Below are positions 8,505 through 19,987 of a stretch of DNA of 64,000 bases, in pieces (within the stretch, counting starts at the first letter, position 1; each line of letters starts with the position of its first letter). A program made the translations under genes and the position numbers. The stretch spans positions 8,446,983 through 8,510,982 of the forward strand of contig NC_134541.1 of assembly GCF_050624435.1 (NCBI RefSeq), read 5' to 3'. This DNA comes from Tenrec ecaudatus (lineage: Eukaryota; Chordata; Mammalia; Afrosoricida; Tenrecidae). The notes beneath the pieces are model-generated. The model ran no database searches and was not told the origin of the DNA. It saw nothing but the letters and a program-made list of their open reading frames with translations.

Positions 8505-11040
8505 CCTCAACAAAATGTTACTGTTGCTGTTAGCGGCCATCCAGTTAGCTCAGACATATAGCAACTCCTATGCACAACACAAGGACACACTACCTGGTTC
8601 CGCACCATCCTCCCAATTGTTCCTGAAGAACCATTGAAGAAGATCCCATCTGAAGAAGCCCCTGTGTCAGTCATCTTGTCGAGGACCTTCCTTTCTTTCT
8701 CTGTCCTTCTCCAGGGACCGGTCTCTCCTGACAATATTTCCAAAGTATGCAAGATGCAGTTTTGTCATCGTTTCTTCTAAGAAGGACTCTAGCCATACTT
8801 CTTCCAAGATGGATCGGTTTGTCCTTTTAGCAGTCCATGGTACTTTCAATATTCCTCTCCAGCACCACAAGTCAAGTGCATCAATTCTTCTTCGGTCTTC
8901 CTTGTTCAATGACCAACTTTCACATGCATGTGATGCAATGGAGAATACTATGTCTTGGGTCAGACGCAACTTAGTCCTCACAGAAACAGCCCTGCTCTTC
9001 GATAGTCTACAGAGGGCTTGTGCAGCAGATTTAGCTAATGCAACAGGTCTTTTGATTTCTTGACTGCTGCTTCCCTGAGCAATGATGGTGGGGCCAGGCA
9101 AGACGAAATCCTTGACAACTTCAATCTTTTCTCTGTTTATCATCATGGTGTCAGTTATGAAGAGATTTGTTTTCTTTACATTGAGTTGTATTCCATATTG
9201 AAGGTTCCATTTTTAAACTTTATCAACAAATGCTTCAAATCTTCCTCACTTTCAGCAATCAAGTTTGTCTCACCTGCATATCTCAGCTTGTTAATAAACC
9301 TTCCTTGAAACCTAATGCCACATTCTTCTCCATATAATCAGCTTCTCTGATGATTTGCTCAGAATATAAATGCAACATGTATGGTAAGAGGATACAACCC
9401 AGATGCACATTTTCCCAATTTAAAACCATGCAGTATCCCCTTGTTCTGTTTGCACAACTTCCTCTTGATTTATGTTCAAGCTCCAAATTAACACAATCAA
9501 GTGTTCTGAAATTCCCCCTTTTCTCAAGGTCATCCATAGTCTGTTATAGTCCACACAATTGCATGCCTTTGAAACACGAGTAAACATATAGCTGTTACTC
9601 TCTACTTTAAGCCAAGATCCATCTGACATCAGTAATGAACCCCCTTGTTCCATGTCCTCTTCTGAATCCAGCCTGAACTTCTGGCACTTCCTTGTCGATG
9701 TACCGCTGCAACTGTTGTTGGATGATTTAACCAATATTTTACATGCAGGCCAGATCAAAGATATTGTTCCATAGCTTGAGCATTTTGTTGGGCCAGCTTT
9801 CTTTGCAATGAGTACAAGTATGGATCTCTTCCCATCATTTGGCCACGTGGCTGTCTTCCAAATGTCTTGGCATAGATGAATGCTTCCATTGCTTCTACAG
9901 CTTTGGGAAACTTTTCTATGGGTGTTCCATCAATTCCGAGAGCCTTGGCATTGGATGATGTAAAAATGGTTTACTTACATATGATATCAAAATATGGCTG
10001 ATTATTGCTACATTTGCTTGGTCACTTTTTTTAGAATTAACACAAATATGGTTCAACTCCAGTCAATTGGGCAGGTGAATGTAGTTTAAGTTTTTTGACA
10101 AAAACATGTGAGTCATTTGAGAGTTTCAGCTACTTGTTTAAACATTTAATTTGGTATCCTGTTAGTGCCTGGAGCTCATTTTTCCTTAGTGCCTTTAGCG
10201 TAGCTTGAACTTCTTCCATCAATACTGTTGGCCCTTTATCATGTGCAACTTCTTGAAATGGTTAAATGTCAACCAATTCATCTTGGTGCCATGACTCTGT
10301 GCGCTCCTTCCGTGACTCTGTGCGCTCCTTCCGTGACTCTGTGCGCTCCTTCCGTGACTGTGCGCTCCTTCCGTGACTCTGTGCGCTCCTTCCGTGACTC
10401 TGTGCGCTCCTTCCGTGACTCTGTGCGCTCCTTCCGTGACTCTGTGCGCTCCTTCCGTGACTCTGTGCGCTCCTTCCGTGACTCTGTGCGCTCCTTCCGT
10501 GACTCTGTGCGCTCCCTCCGTGACTCTCTGCGCTCCCTCCGTGACTCTGTGCGCTCCCTCCGTGACTCTGTGCGCTCCCTCCGTGACTCTGTGCGCTCCC
10601 TCCGTGACTCTGTGCGCTCCCTCCGTGACTCTGTGTCTTCCTTCTACTTTCTTTTGATGCTTCCTGCGTTATTTTCCAAATACTGTTTCTTTCTCTTTGT
10701 TTCACATTCTACTTGCTAATACTTATGAATGCATCTTGGCTGCATGTTTGAACAATTTCGGGTTGAAGAACTTGGTAGAATTCTTCACTTTCTTTTCCAC
10801 CAGCTTTAGTAAGTGGTCGGTAAATTGGAATAATAGTTGAATTAACTGGGATTCCTTGTTGGTGTTTAGATATTATCTTATAACCGACAAGATTATACTA
10901 TAAGAAACATCTTAAAAGGTTCTTTTTGATGATGATGTATAGGATAGTTATTCATATTATCTGGTAGTTTAGGTGTCACTAATCTTTGTAGAGTATTCAT
11001 TAATCCACATATGTCATCTCCGGGGTATTATTTTTTTATG
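8505..11040 (-). mobile_element. Long RTE (BovB-like) copy, antisense, with internal minisatellite
   Basis: The 3' end lies at the left (near 8515-8760) and the endonuclease end at the right. Frame 9146-8667 translates to the C-terminal part of an RTE polyprotein, with EVVKDFVL, RTKLRLTQDIVFSIASHACE, LWCWRGILKVPWTAKRTN and KLHLAYFGNIVRRDRSLE, which I recognise as the family's end-of-ORF region. Antisense RT continues to about 10290. A 21-bp tandem array follows, and 10690-10860 is antisense endonuclease sequence (complements of CATGCAGCCAAGATGCATTC and CCGACCACTTACTAAAGC). The stretch between endonuclease and RT is largely missing. Many stops make the copy inactive. Confidence 0.82.
10293..10645. 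repeat. 21-bp minisatellite inside RTE copy
   Basis: Sixteen head-to-tail units begin with GACTCTGTGCGCTCC: fifteen of 21 bp and one of 19 bp at 10356-10374. The first ten units (10293-10500) carry TCCTTCC, the next six (10501-10626) carry TCCCTCC, and one of the latter (10522) has CTCTCTG. A partial, less similar unit follows from 10627. Since 21 is a multiple of 3 the array is open in several frames, which explains the repeat-rich open frames on both strands; they are not evidence of a protein. Confidence 0.95.
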
Positions 11041-11044
11041 GTTG

Positions 11045-11280
11045 GTGGCTATCACGTTGAATTGGACTCAAGGTGATCTTACTGATTACAGAAAAAACCT
11101 ACCTGGTCCAATGCTAATTTCATAATGGTTTGAATGTGTAGTCCACTGTTGTGGCTGTTGTCAGTTGATAATGAGAGAAACCCTCCTTTTTCCTGACCCA
11201 CCACTTAGTCAAACACGATGCTCTTTTCTAGTGACTGCGCTCTCCTGACAACAAATCTAAAGTAATCAGGGACTGAAAGA
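11045..11280 (-). mobile_element. RTE 3' end fragment, antisense
   Basis: Weakly conserved antisense 3' sequence: GTTGAATTGGACTCA, TTGTGGCTGTTGTCAGTT, CAAACACGATGCTC and CTCTCCTGACAACAAATC. The order matches 29290-29480. It may be a separate, older insertion. Confidence 0.55.
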
Positions 11281-12430
11281 GTTCCATAAGCCAATGAGGA
11301 GCTGAATGGAGAAGATATTTCCCAGCCCCCAAATTGAGATTGCTTAAACCCTATAGTAGACTTGAAGAACCCAGTTAAGTCACCCCTGAAATCCCGACCC
11401 ATGGACACTGTGAAATCATATATGTGCACTGTCATAAGTCACTGGGCAGTGGGGTTGCTTGTTACACAGCTATTGCTATATAATACATCCATGTGGCTAA
11501 TGCATATGCTGTGAGCACTTTTGTAGTCTATGTTTTGGTCTGCCTACCATCTCAACTACGTATGCCGTGAACTGTCTCCATGAGTTGGCACATCTACAGC
11601 TGGCAGCATCACACCCTGAGAATGCACAGAGCATCTTTTCATCTTCTCCCCCAGGCCTGTTTCAATGCCTTAGGACCCCTGGCCTGATAGAACAAGGAAC
11701 TGAAGACCCTGGAGATACCTCAACTAAAAAAAGTAGATAAATGTCCAGTTATCTGATTTTCAAACAGATCATTGTGTTAAGTTCTCTGTGAAGTTCTTAG
11801 AAGGTCTGTCAGAATGGAACTCTCATAGCGGTAACACATTGATGAAGAATCCACGTATCTGTTTTCCCCTTTCCTGAATCGCTTTTCATATTACTTCACT
11901 CCTATTTCCTGTGATCATCTCCTAAACCAAGACCTACATAGTTCTCCTGTCTTAAGCTCTACTTTTGGCGAAACCCACACTATCTGAAGGGAGCAGGAGA
12001 GGGAGAAGAATGGGTTGTATTTAGGGAAATGACAACTCAGGCAGATTGCTTAGTACAGAGTTCCTAAACGTATCTGAAAGAAGGAGGTCACTTATTAAGG
12101 CTATTTCCAGTCTCTTTTCTTGAGAATCTGATGGAAGTGGAGCTGACTGCCTCTGGGTGGAGGTTTACTTGTATGGAGTGCCTCTGGCCACTTAATTCAG
12201 GGAGATGGGTTTGCTGATCCATGGAGTTTGAGTTGAATGCCTTTGGGGTAAGGCTTGCAGTAGAGGGATATGTTACTTTGGATACCTGAGACTTACATTT
12301 CTCATTAGTGTTACAATTTGTTAGCTTCCTTAAACTCTTAAATCATGAATTTTTTCTGTAACTTCTGCATATCCATTGAAATGGACATTAGAACCTAGAC
12401 ATAAATTATAGAACATGAATGAAGTCAGAA
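11281..12430. other. Unassigned sequence
   Basis: No SINE, RTE, L1 or exon signature is recognised. The minus-strand open frame near 11205-11435 is short and overlaps the RTE remnant. Confidence 0.45.
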
Positions 12431-12814
12431 CAGTATTGAACACAAGTAAAATTTTGCCAAAGATAATTAAAAAATATTTGCCACAGTATATCTACAAGGA
12501 GCTGTCAGAGATTCAAGCCAGATTGAGAAAAGAGCATGGAATGAGGGATATCACTGTGGAGGTAAGATGAATTTTGGCTGAAAAACAGGGACTGCCAGAA
12601 AGGTGTTTGCTTGTGTTTTATTGACTATGCAAAGGCAATCAACTGTATGGATCATAACGATGCATGTATAATATTGGAAATTATTCTAAATTACAGAACA
12701 TTTCATTGTGTTTATATGGAACTTGTACATACACCAAGAAGTAGTTGTTCTGACAGACTAAGGGACTATTGCCTGGCTTAAAATCACAGAAGATGAGCAC
12801 TCAGGTTGTATATT

Positions 12815-12953
12815 GTGAGTGTTGGAACTGCCAACTTCAAGTTAGAAAACTCACCAACTGATCAACGGGAGAAGGATGAAGCTATGTGTTTCTGTAAATA
12901 TTTATAGGGTCACTATGGATCAGAATCAAGTTGGTGGCAGTGGGGTTTTGGAT
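12815..12953 (+). mobile_element. AfroSINE nested in RTE
   Basis: It contains TTGGAACTGCCAACTTCAAG, a GAGAAGGATGAAGC block and the tail GGGTCACTATGGATCAG to GGTGGCAGTGGGGTTTTG. RTE sequence continues on both sides. The head is missing. Confidence 0.7.
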
Positions 12954-13467
12954 TCAACCTCTATGCTGAAAAAATAATCCCAGAAGCTGAACTACATGCA
13001 GAAGAATGCAAAGTTAGGATTGGAGGAAGACTCAACAACCTGCAAAGTGCAGATGACACGCTCTTGCTTGCTGAAAGCAAAGAAGACTTGAAGAACTTAC
13101 AATATCTATATGGATTATCCCTCAACATAATAAAAGCCCCTCACAAATGGACCACTAAGCAACATGATGATAAGTGGAAGAAATATTGAAGTTGTCAAAG
13201 ACTTTCATTTACTTGGGTGGGTCTACAGTTGAGACATCTATCAATGCATTGCATTCAGTAAATATGTGACGAAAGGACTCTTTAAAGTGTTAAAAGCAAA
13301 GATATCACCTGGAGGATTAAAGGGCCCCTGACTCAAATCATGGATATTTTAAATCACATCTGGATTTGAGAGCTGGACTGGCTAGTGAATAAGGAAGACT
13401 AGAAGCAAATTGATGCATTTAAAGTATGGCATTTGCAAAGAAGATTGAATATATCATAGACTCTCAG

Positions 13468-13652
13468 AATAATTACTTGTTGAGCTAACTTCAAGGTCAG
13501 CAGTTCAAAACCACCAGCTACTCCAAAGGAGAGAGATGAGACTTTCTACTCCCATGAAGAGCCACAGTCTGCAACCCACAGGGAAAGTTCTATTTCACCC
13601 TTTGGGCCACTGTGAATTGCCATCAACTTGATGGTAGTGAGTTTGGTTTATT
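13468..13652 (+). mobile_element. AfroSINE nested in RTE
   Basis: AAGGTCAGCAGTTCAAAACC, the GAGAGATGAGACTTTCTACTC block and GCCATCAACTTGATGG then TGAGTTTGGTTT mark the copy. RTE sequence resumes at about 13660. Confidence 0.82.
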
Positions 13653-13935
13653 TTTGTCAGAAGAATGAACAATATGTCATGGAGGTAGTACACCCAAAAT
13701 ACTCCTTAGAAAAGGGACTTTATCTTGCAATGCTTTCAGGAAGACAGACATGAAGTTTGGTAGAGGCTCATTGGGAAAAGAGAAAGACTTTCAATCAGAT
13801 AGATTGAGACAATGGCGACAACAACGGCATGAACTAGAGCAACCATTGCGAGGATGGCACAGGACTGGGCAGCACTTTGCTCTTTTGTACATGAGTTAAG
13901 GTGAATCAGATCTGACTCTCTGGTGCCTAATGATT

Positions 13936-14570
13936 GAGAGAGAGGTAAGTGTGTACTTTGTGGACAGGGGATTGTCCTCTGAAGGAGCCCAGAAATCTCT
14001 TAGTGGGATAAAGGAATACTGGATATCCTCTGATGCCAATCGATCTGGAACAATTGGAACAGCGATGCTGCCCAGGGTCTACAATGCTCTTCTGTCTTCA
14101 ATGTACCTTTCATTGGCTTCTTTCATCATCTCCTCCCCCATCTACTCTTTGCGCATGGTATCTGGAAGGCAGTTATGCTCACCATTATACTGCCAATGAT
14201 GTATATACTCATTGGCACACAAACATAGCTGTCTTATTAGGAATGAATCCCAGGAGAGAGAAACTTAGTTCTTTCCCCACAGCATGAACTGAGATGTGCT
14301 TGAATGTCATCTACCCGCAGATGGGAGCCAGCCTCCTGTAAACTTAAGTGATGATGAACTATCCGATCGTACTCATTCCTATCGTATTTGTTCAGTGGGT
14401 AAATTAATGTCTGCTGGCCATGCTATTAGAAGTGTCTGATCCTTCATATGGAGCAGAGTAGAGATCAGGCACTTCTAAAACTTGAAACGACCCAATGTTT
14501 GTGATACATAGGCCAGTAAAGAGGCTATTTCAGGTATTCAGGTCACATGGAATACGTCCTTTAACTGAAA
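13936..14570. other. Unassigned sequence upstream of L1 end
   Basis: No gene. The right part (from about 14290, including GATGGGAGCCAGCCTCC) may belong to an L1 3' UTR leading into the next element, but I cannot fix its boundary. Confidence 0.4.
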
Positions 14571-14574
14571 ATAT

Positions 14575-14800
14575 TATCTGGTTAAAAATATATGGGTGGG
14601 GGGGAGAGGGGAGGGAGGGGGAAAAAAGAGGACCTGATGCAAAGGGCTTAAGTGGAGAGCAAATGCTTTGAGAATGATTGGGGCAGGGAATGTATGGATG
14701 TGCTTTATACAATAGATGTATGTATATGTATGGATTGTGATAAGAGTTGTATGAGTCCCTAATAAATTGTTAACAAAAATAAAATAAAATGGCAAAAAAT
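14575..14800 (+). mobile_element. L1 3' end, sense
   Basis: GGAGGGAGGGGGAAAAAAG, AGGACCTGATGC, GAGAATGATTGGGGCAGGG, GTATGGATTGTGATAAGAG and GAGTCCCTAATAAATTG are followed by an A-rich tail. It is closely similar to 16712-16905, so the two belong to the same subfamily. Confidence 0.78.
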
Positions 14801-15434
14801 ATATATAGGGGTGGGCGGGGATTCTTTTTGTGAAATAAGCCTGAAAATTGAATTAAATAGGCTTATTTTACTACATCTCATTCTCTGTGTGCCTACAGAC
14901 TCTATCTGCAGGGCCTCAGTGTTTTTCTTTATCAGTCTTGGCATGCAGTATTAATCTCTTTCTGGTAATTAATTACCATTACATTACTCTCAAAGTTATA
15001 GAATGTTCTCAGGGGAAAACACTGTACATTTAAGAAAGGGATGCTTATTTATGTAGCTGGACCACTTGGAATCATTTACATCTTTCCTTTATGATGATTA
15101 AAGTCTAATGCAAATAGTGTGTCTAATATAGGTTGTGAAACATGTGTTTTTGGTGAGGCTTTTAAAATTTTTTTCCCCATAGTATAATTGGAAGTTCGGC
15201 ACTTACCTGAGCATTGGTTTAGAAATGAAGCTGGCTTTCTGATTAAATCAAAAACAAAATTCATTACTGCCTTAAAGCACAATGTTGTAACACATTTTTT
15301 TTTAAAAAAGGAGGGGGGAACAAGATAAAATAACAACACATTCCTTTAGTTTGGGTTGTACTCTGCTTGCCTATTTGCATGTTGGTCTTTTGGGGGTGGG
15401 TGGGGTGTGTTTGTTTTTAGAAAGGATTCAATAA
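14801..15434. other. Unassigned AT-rich sequence
   Basis: Nothing recognised beyond A and T tracts near 15294-15310. No exon signal. Confidence 0.4.
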
Positions 15435-15625
15435 TGCTTACAAGGGATGTGGTCATGCCCTGCTCACAGCAAGGCTGGGGGTTCAACTCATCCAGAGGTT
15501 CCATGGAACGAAGGATGGCAACACAGTTCTGAAAATCATCCACTCCCCAAGGTACAGAGCACAGTTGTACAATGGCACATGTGGTGTTGCCACGGGTCAG
15601 GTTGATGACAACTGGCTAATTTGTC
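15435..15625 (+). mobile_element. AfroSINE, second subtype
   Basis: GCTGGGGGTTCAACTCATCC, AGAGGTTCCATGGAACGAAGG, TTCTGAAAATCATCC and GGTCAGGTTGATGACAACTGG follow the subtype seen also near 40808 and 57905, with a CCAGAGG-containing body in place of the common AAACCACCAGC block. Confidence 0.6.
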
Positions 15626-16608
15626 TTCACCATCACAGGGCTAGCCATTGTCATTAAAATGGGATATTTTATCATGACTACAATTTTAACAAGACACTCT
15701 TTCTCTCTGTATCGCTCCCTCCTCCCACCCCATCTATTATTTTACGCAAACACTTGCAAGCATCAGGAGGCAAGAGTGTCCTTTCTTTCTGGAGAGCACA
15801 TCCTTAGGCAATGTAAGAATGTTGATATGTAGTCCATGGACCAAGTTCATATGCCAGTTGAAACATCTTAATGCTGTGTGTTTATGGCTATTGAATTAAA
15901 TTTCACATGTGATACTTCTAAGGGAAAAATGCTGGTGCATCTGAATCCAAACATCGTGGATTGTGTCTTTCTACCCTTGCCAAAGGGGAGTCATGTCAAC
16001 CCCTCCCATCTGTGCCTGGGCACTGGGCAGGTTGGGATGCAGGGGCTCCGCCATGGTCCGCTCATGAGCACCTTCTTCCTAGACCTCTTCCCAGTCCTCA
16101 CCAGCCATGCAAACCCTCACTGCCCACTAATCACTGAGTAGCAGACAAATAGGGACTATACTTATTCCCTATAGAATAAGGAAGGTCAGGTTTTACAAGA
16201 ATCCCTACACTATTAAAATGTTTATTGTGCTTTAGGTGAAAGTTTAACGCAGCAAATCTGTGTCCCATCACACAATTTATATGCAAAGGTTCCCTAAATG
16301 TGTGAGCATCCTCACCATGTCTTTTTCATTTCTTTTTTTTTAATGAGATAGTATTTTAGTGGTACTGCTGTTGAAATTTCAAATACTCTTTGACAAGTGG
16401 TGGTATCATTTTCTTAAGAAAAAGTTTCATAAAAACCAATCCAAAAGTGTAATTTACTTTACAATAAGTCTATGAATTTATCATGCTGTGATTTGAATTT
16501 TAAATTTATATGAAAGCCTCGGGTTATTAAAGAACAAAATTTACAGTCATTCTAGTCCACTACCTTTTCCAGCAGGGTTACATTCATATAAATCATAATT
16601 CTTTTTTG
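15626..16608. other. Unassigned sequence
   Basis: No gene or clear repeat recognised. A weak plus-strand frame near 15878-16141 has no family signature. Confidence 0.4.
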
Positions 16609-16609
16609 T

Positions 16610-16711
16610 TTGGTTTTTTGTTTTATTTTATTTTTTAACAATTTATTAGGGGCTCATACAACTCTTATCACAGTCCATACATATATATATACATCAATTG
16701 TATAAAGCCCA
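16610..16711 (-). mobile_element. L1 3' terminus, antisense (left arm of fold-back)
   Basis: TTTATTAGGGGCTCATACAAC, TCTTATCACAGTCCATAC and ATCAATTGTATAAAGCCC are the complement of the L1 terminus. The T-rich left end is the complement of the A tail. Confidence 0.8.
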
Positions 16712-16905
16712 TGAGGGAGCGGGGAGAGAGGAGGGAGGGGGAAAAAAAAAGAGGACCTGATGCAAAGGGCTTAAGTGGAGAGCAAATGCTTTGAGAATGA
16801 TTGGGGCAGGGAATGTATGGATGTGCTTTATACAATTGATGTATGTATATGTGTGGATGGTGATAAGAGTTGAATGAGTCCCTAATAAAATATAAAAAAA
16901 GAAAA
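16712..16905 (+). mobile_element. L1 3' end, sense (right arm of fold-back)
   Basis: It begins abruptly at GAGGGAGCGGGGAGAG and runs through AGGACCTGATGC, TATACAATTGATGTATG and GAGTCCCTAATAAAATA. The last 75 bases are the inverted counterpart of 16636-16710. Confidence 0.8.
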
Positions 16906-17100
16906 GATGAGAAAAAAATGATTAGGGCAAAGAATGTACAGATGTGTCTTTTTCATTTCTATCCCTGCAGTTTCCCTGCCCTTCCTGGCTTTCTCAGCTT
17001 GGCTTGGCTTGGCTTTGGGGCAAATGTGGCCCATTTGGTTTGAATGGTTGGTTGTTGTAAGACACACATTCCTCACAAGTGCTACTGGTTTTTAAAAATG

Positions 17101-17105
<5 letters not shown>

Positions 17106-17139
<34 letters not shown>
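17106..17139. repeat. (TA)n microsatellite
   Basis: An uninterrupted run of about 17 TA units lies at the left boundary of the antisense L1 sequence. Confidence 0.95.
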
Positions 17140-17143
<4 letters not shown>

Positions 17144-18582
17144 GCCACCAGGATGACTTCATTTCCAAGTTAAAGGGTGTCTTAGTGCAATAGTCTTAAA
17201 GGTTCTTCCCATCTCTATATGTGTAAGAAATGTGGTCTTTTTTAGAATTAGAGTTTTATTCAATATTTCCCCCCATTCTAATAGGGATGTTCTATTATGT
17301 CCCTAATCAGAACAATTAATAATGGTAACCAAACACCATCTAGTTGGCCCCAGGCTTGAAGAGCCTGTGGTCATGTGGGCCATTCGTCCTGGTGACAATA
17401 TTGTCTTTTGTCCTTTGGTTTCTTCACTCTACTTTGTTCCAACTAGGAAGAGCCCAATAGCTGCATCTTAGAAGAGATCAAAAATTGTATCACAGCTTTG
17501 AAGACCCCAGATGCTGCTTTCCAAATTCAGGTGTAGAACACCATCTTTTTGAAGTTTGCTAAACCAATTGAGATAAATGTTTCCCAAACTTATCTAGCCT
17601 TTAAGGCCTGGAATTCAATTCTACATGGTGTTTGATATCTCTAATGTCCAAGTTGTCCCGTATCACACACAGATATATATATACAAATCCTCACAATTGT
17701 ACATCTATGTCTACATTTATGCACCTCCACCCACATGTCCAACCACATCCGCACAGAATAGAGATCTACCTACGTAATCACTCACAAACTTTTGTTTGTT
17801 ATGACATTATTCCAATTTGTTTGAGGGGACTCAAAAAGTTTATGGAAAAAAATCCATTCTCTTTCCATCCCATCTCCCCAGAATATTTTAAAGTCCTCTA
17901 AGTCTATATCATGGCCTATGTTGTCATTGTCCTTAAGTTTTGTGCACCTCTCAGCATCTTGATTGACCTTTACCATGCTGTCCCGACCTCCTCATGTTGT
18001 GCATTGTTTTCCCCTTCACCAGAGTTAACAACCGTCTAATATCTAGCAAGTGTTTCTCCCTCACTTCCCCCCACCCCTAGTAAACAGCAAGGAATATTGA
18101 TTTTTTAGTATAACTTATTCTTCACTTTTTTCAAAAGTGGTATCATACACTATTGGTCTTTTTTTTCACTCAGCATAATGTCCTCCAGATTTGTCCACTT
18201 TATAAGAGGTTTTCACAGACTCATTATTCTTCATTTTGTAGTATTTGTAGCATTATATATATGAAACACAGTCTATCTAGTCATCTGTTGATGGTATAGT
18301 AAATAATGCTTCAATGAACCTGATTGTATATATGTCTAGCTGTGTCACAGTAGGAGTGCTGGATCATATAATATTTCTATTTCTAGATTTTTGATGAAGC
18401 ACCATACTGTTTTTCATAGTTGTATCATTTTACAAATCCATCAGCAATGTGTATAAGTTCCAATCTCCACATAGATTTGTCTTAACTTGTTTTCTACCTT
18501 TGTTTTTCATCAGTGTCATTTTTGCACGTGTAAGATGGTATCTCATTGTAATTTTGAATTACATTTCTCCAATTGCTAGTGA
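17140..18582 (-). mobile_element. L1, antisense, left part
   Basis: Antisense L1 3' sequence is recognised from CAGCATAATGTCCTCCAGAT, CTGGATCATATAATATTTC, ACCATACTGTTTTTCATAG and AGATGGTATCTCATTG, which follow the same order as antisense 3' sequence of other mammalian L1s. The upstream TTTGAAGTTTGCTAAACC part fits an L1 3' UTR. It is split from 19988-20330 by an RTE copy. Confidence 0.75.
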
Positions 18583-19979
18583 GAAGTTCAAACATGACTG
18601 AAGGCGTTCGTGAAAAACAAGGCTACAGCAATGGCTGAATTACCAATTGAAATGTTTCAACATACCGATGGAGCACTGGAAGCCCTTAATCTCTTATGCC
18701 AAGAAGTTTATAAGACAGCCATCTGACCAGCCAATGGGATAGAATCATATTTATACAGACTCCAAAGAAAGGTGACACAACGAAATGCTCAAGTGATAGA
18801 GCAATGTCATTAACGTCACATGTAAGTAAAATTTTACTGAAGATAATTGAAAAAAAATTGCATCAATATATCAGCAGAGAGCTGCCAGAAATTCAAGCTG
18901 GATTCAGAAGATTTGGAATAAGGGATATCATTGCTGATTGGACAATCTTGACTGAAAGGAAAGAATACTAGAAAAATATTTAATTGTGTTTTATTAACGA
19001 TGCAAAGGCATTCAACTATATGGATCATAACAAACTAACAACATCATTGAGAAAGCCGGGAATTCCAGACACGTCACTGTACTCATGCAGAACCTGTACA
19101 TGGGCCCACAGAACAAAGGCATGCTGCCTTGTTTGGAATCAAGAGAGCTGGCATCAGGGTTGTATCCTCTCCCCATACTTACCCAATCTGCATGCTGAGC
19201 AAAGAATCAGAGAGGCTGGGCTCTATGAAGAAGAATGAATCATGATTAGAGAAAGACTTAGTAGCAACCCACAACACAGAGATGGCACAACCTTGCTGGA
19301 AATGAAGAGAATCAGAAGCACTTGCTGATGAAGATTAAGGATTACAGTCTTCCGTGTGGACTGCAAGTCAACAAAGAAAACCAAATTCTTCACAACTGGA
19401 CCAGTAGTATCGACATGCTGAATGTAGAAAAGATTAAAATTGTCAAGCATGTGCGCTTTCTGGGATCTACAATCAATGCTCATGGAAGCAGTGGTCAAGA
19501 GATCACGTGTCACATTGTATTGTGTAAATCTGTTGCACGAGATCTCTGGAAAGTGTTAAAATAGCAAGGATGACACTTTAAGAATTAAAGTATGCCTGAC
19601 ACAAGCCATAGTATTTTCAACTGCCTCATATGCATATTGACAGCTCCGTGGGTTGTGCAAAGAATAAACAAAACTGTCTTGGAAGAAGGATAGCCAGGAT
19701 ACTCCTTAGACGTAATAATGCCGAGGCTCTGTTTCACATTCCCTGCCCATGTTATCAGGAGGAGAGATCAGTCCCTGGAAAATGACATTATGGTTGGCAA
19801 AGTTGAAGGTCAAAAAACAGAAAATATCTAGGAGAAGGACTGACACAGCAGTTGCAACCACGGGCTCAAATATAACAACCCTTGTGCCGGTGGCCTAAGA
19901 CTGGACAGTGTTGCCTTGGGTTGTGCATAGGGGTGCAATGAGTTGGAACCAACTTACGGGCACCTAACAACCACAAATG
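18583..19979 (+). mobile_element. RTE (BovB-like) copy inserted in L1
   Basis: Sense RTE starts within the RT region (GAAAAACAAGGCTACAGC, CCAATTGAAATGTTTCAAC), continues through GTGTTTTATTAACGATGCAAAGG and GGATCATAACAAACTAAC, and reaches the 3' end CGGGCACCTAACAACCACAAA. GCTAGTGA flanks it at 18575-18582 and 19980-19987, an 8-bp repeat, and L1 sequence is continuous across it. The 5' truncation is normal for this LINE group. Frames are disrupted, so it is inactive. Confidence 0.82.
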
Positions 19980-19987
19980 GCTAGTGA

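Larger units (their letters stand above)
12430..13935 (+). mobile_element. RTE (BovB-like) copy, sense, with two nested SINEs
   Basis: Sense RTE runs from the RT domain (GTAAAATTTTGCCAAAGATA, GTTTTATTGACTATGCAAAGG, GATGACACGCTCTTGCTTGC) to the 3' region (GGATGGCACAGGACTGGGCAG). The family's YADD-like site appears as the ADDTLL coding stretch near 13051-13068. AfroSINEs interrupt it near 12815 and 13468. Numerous stops and indels show it is inactive. Confidence 0.8.

Noticed and set aside
8667..9146. 159-codon open frame with clear RTE C-terminal homology
   Set aside because: It is part of a truncated, deleted RTE copy with no intact endonuclease or reverse transcriptase, so it is listed as a mobile element and not as a gene.
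10293..10645. Possible CRISPR array
   Set aside because: Units follow one another without spacers and the context is a mammalian retrotransposon.
10228..10719. Repeat-rich open frames of 94-163 codons on both strands
   Set aside because: They are a by-product of a 21-bp tandem array, whose length is a multiple of 3. Several frames are open at once, and the underlying sequence is an RTE copy.
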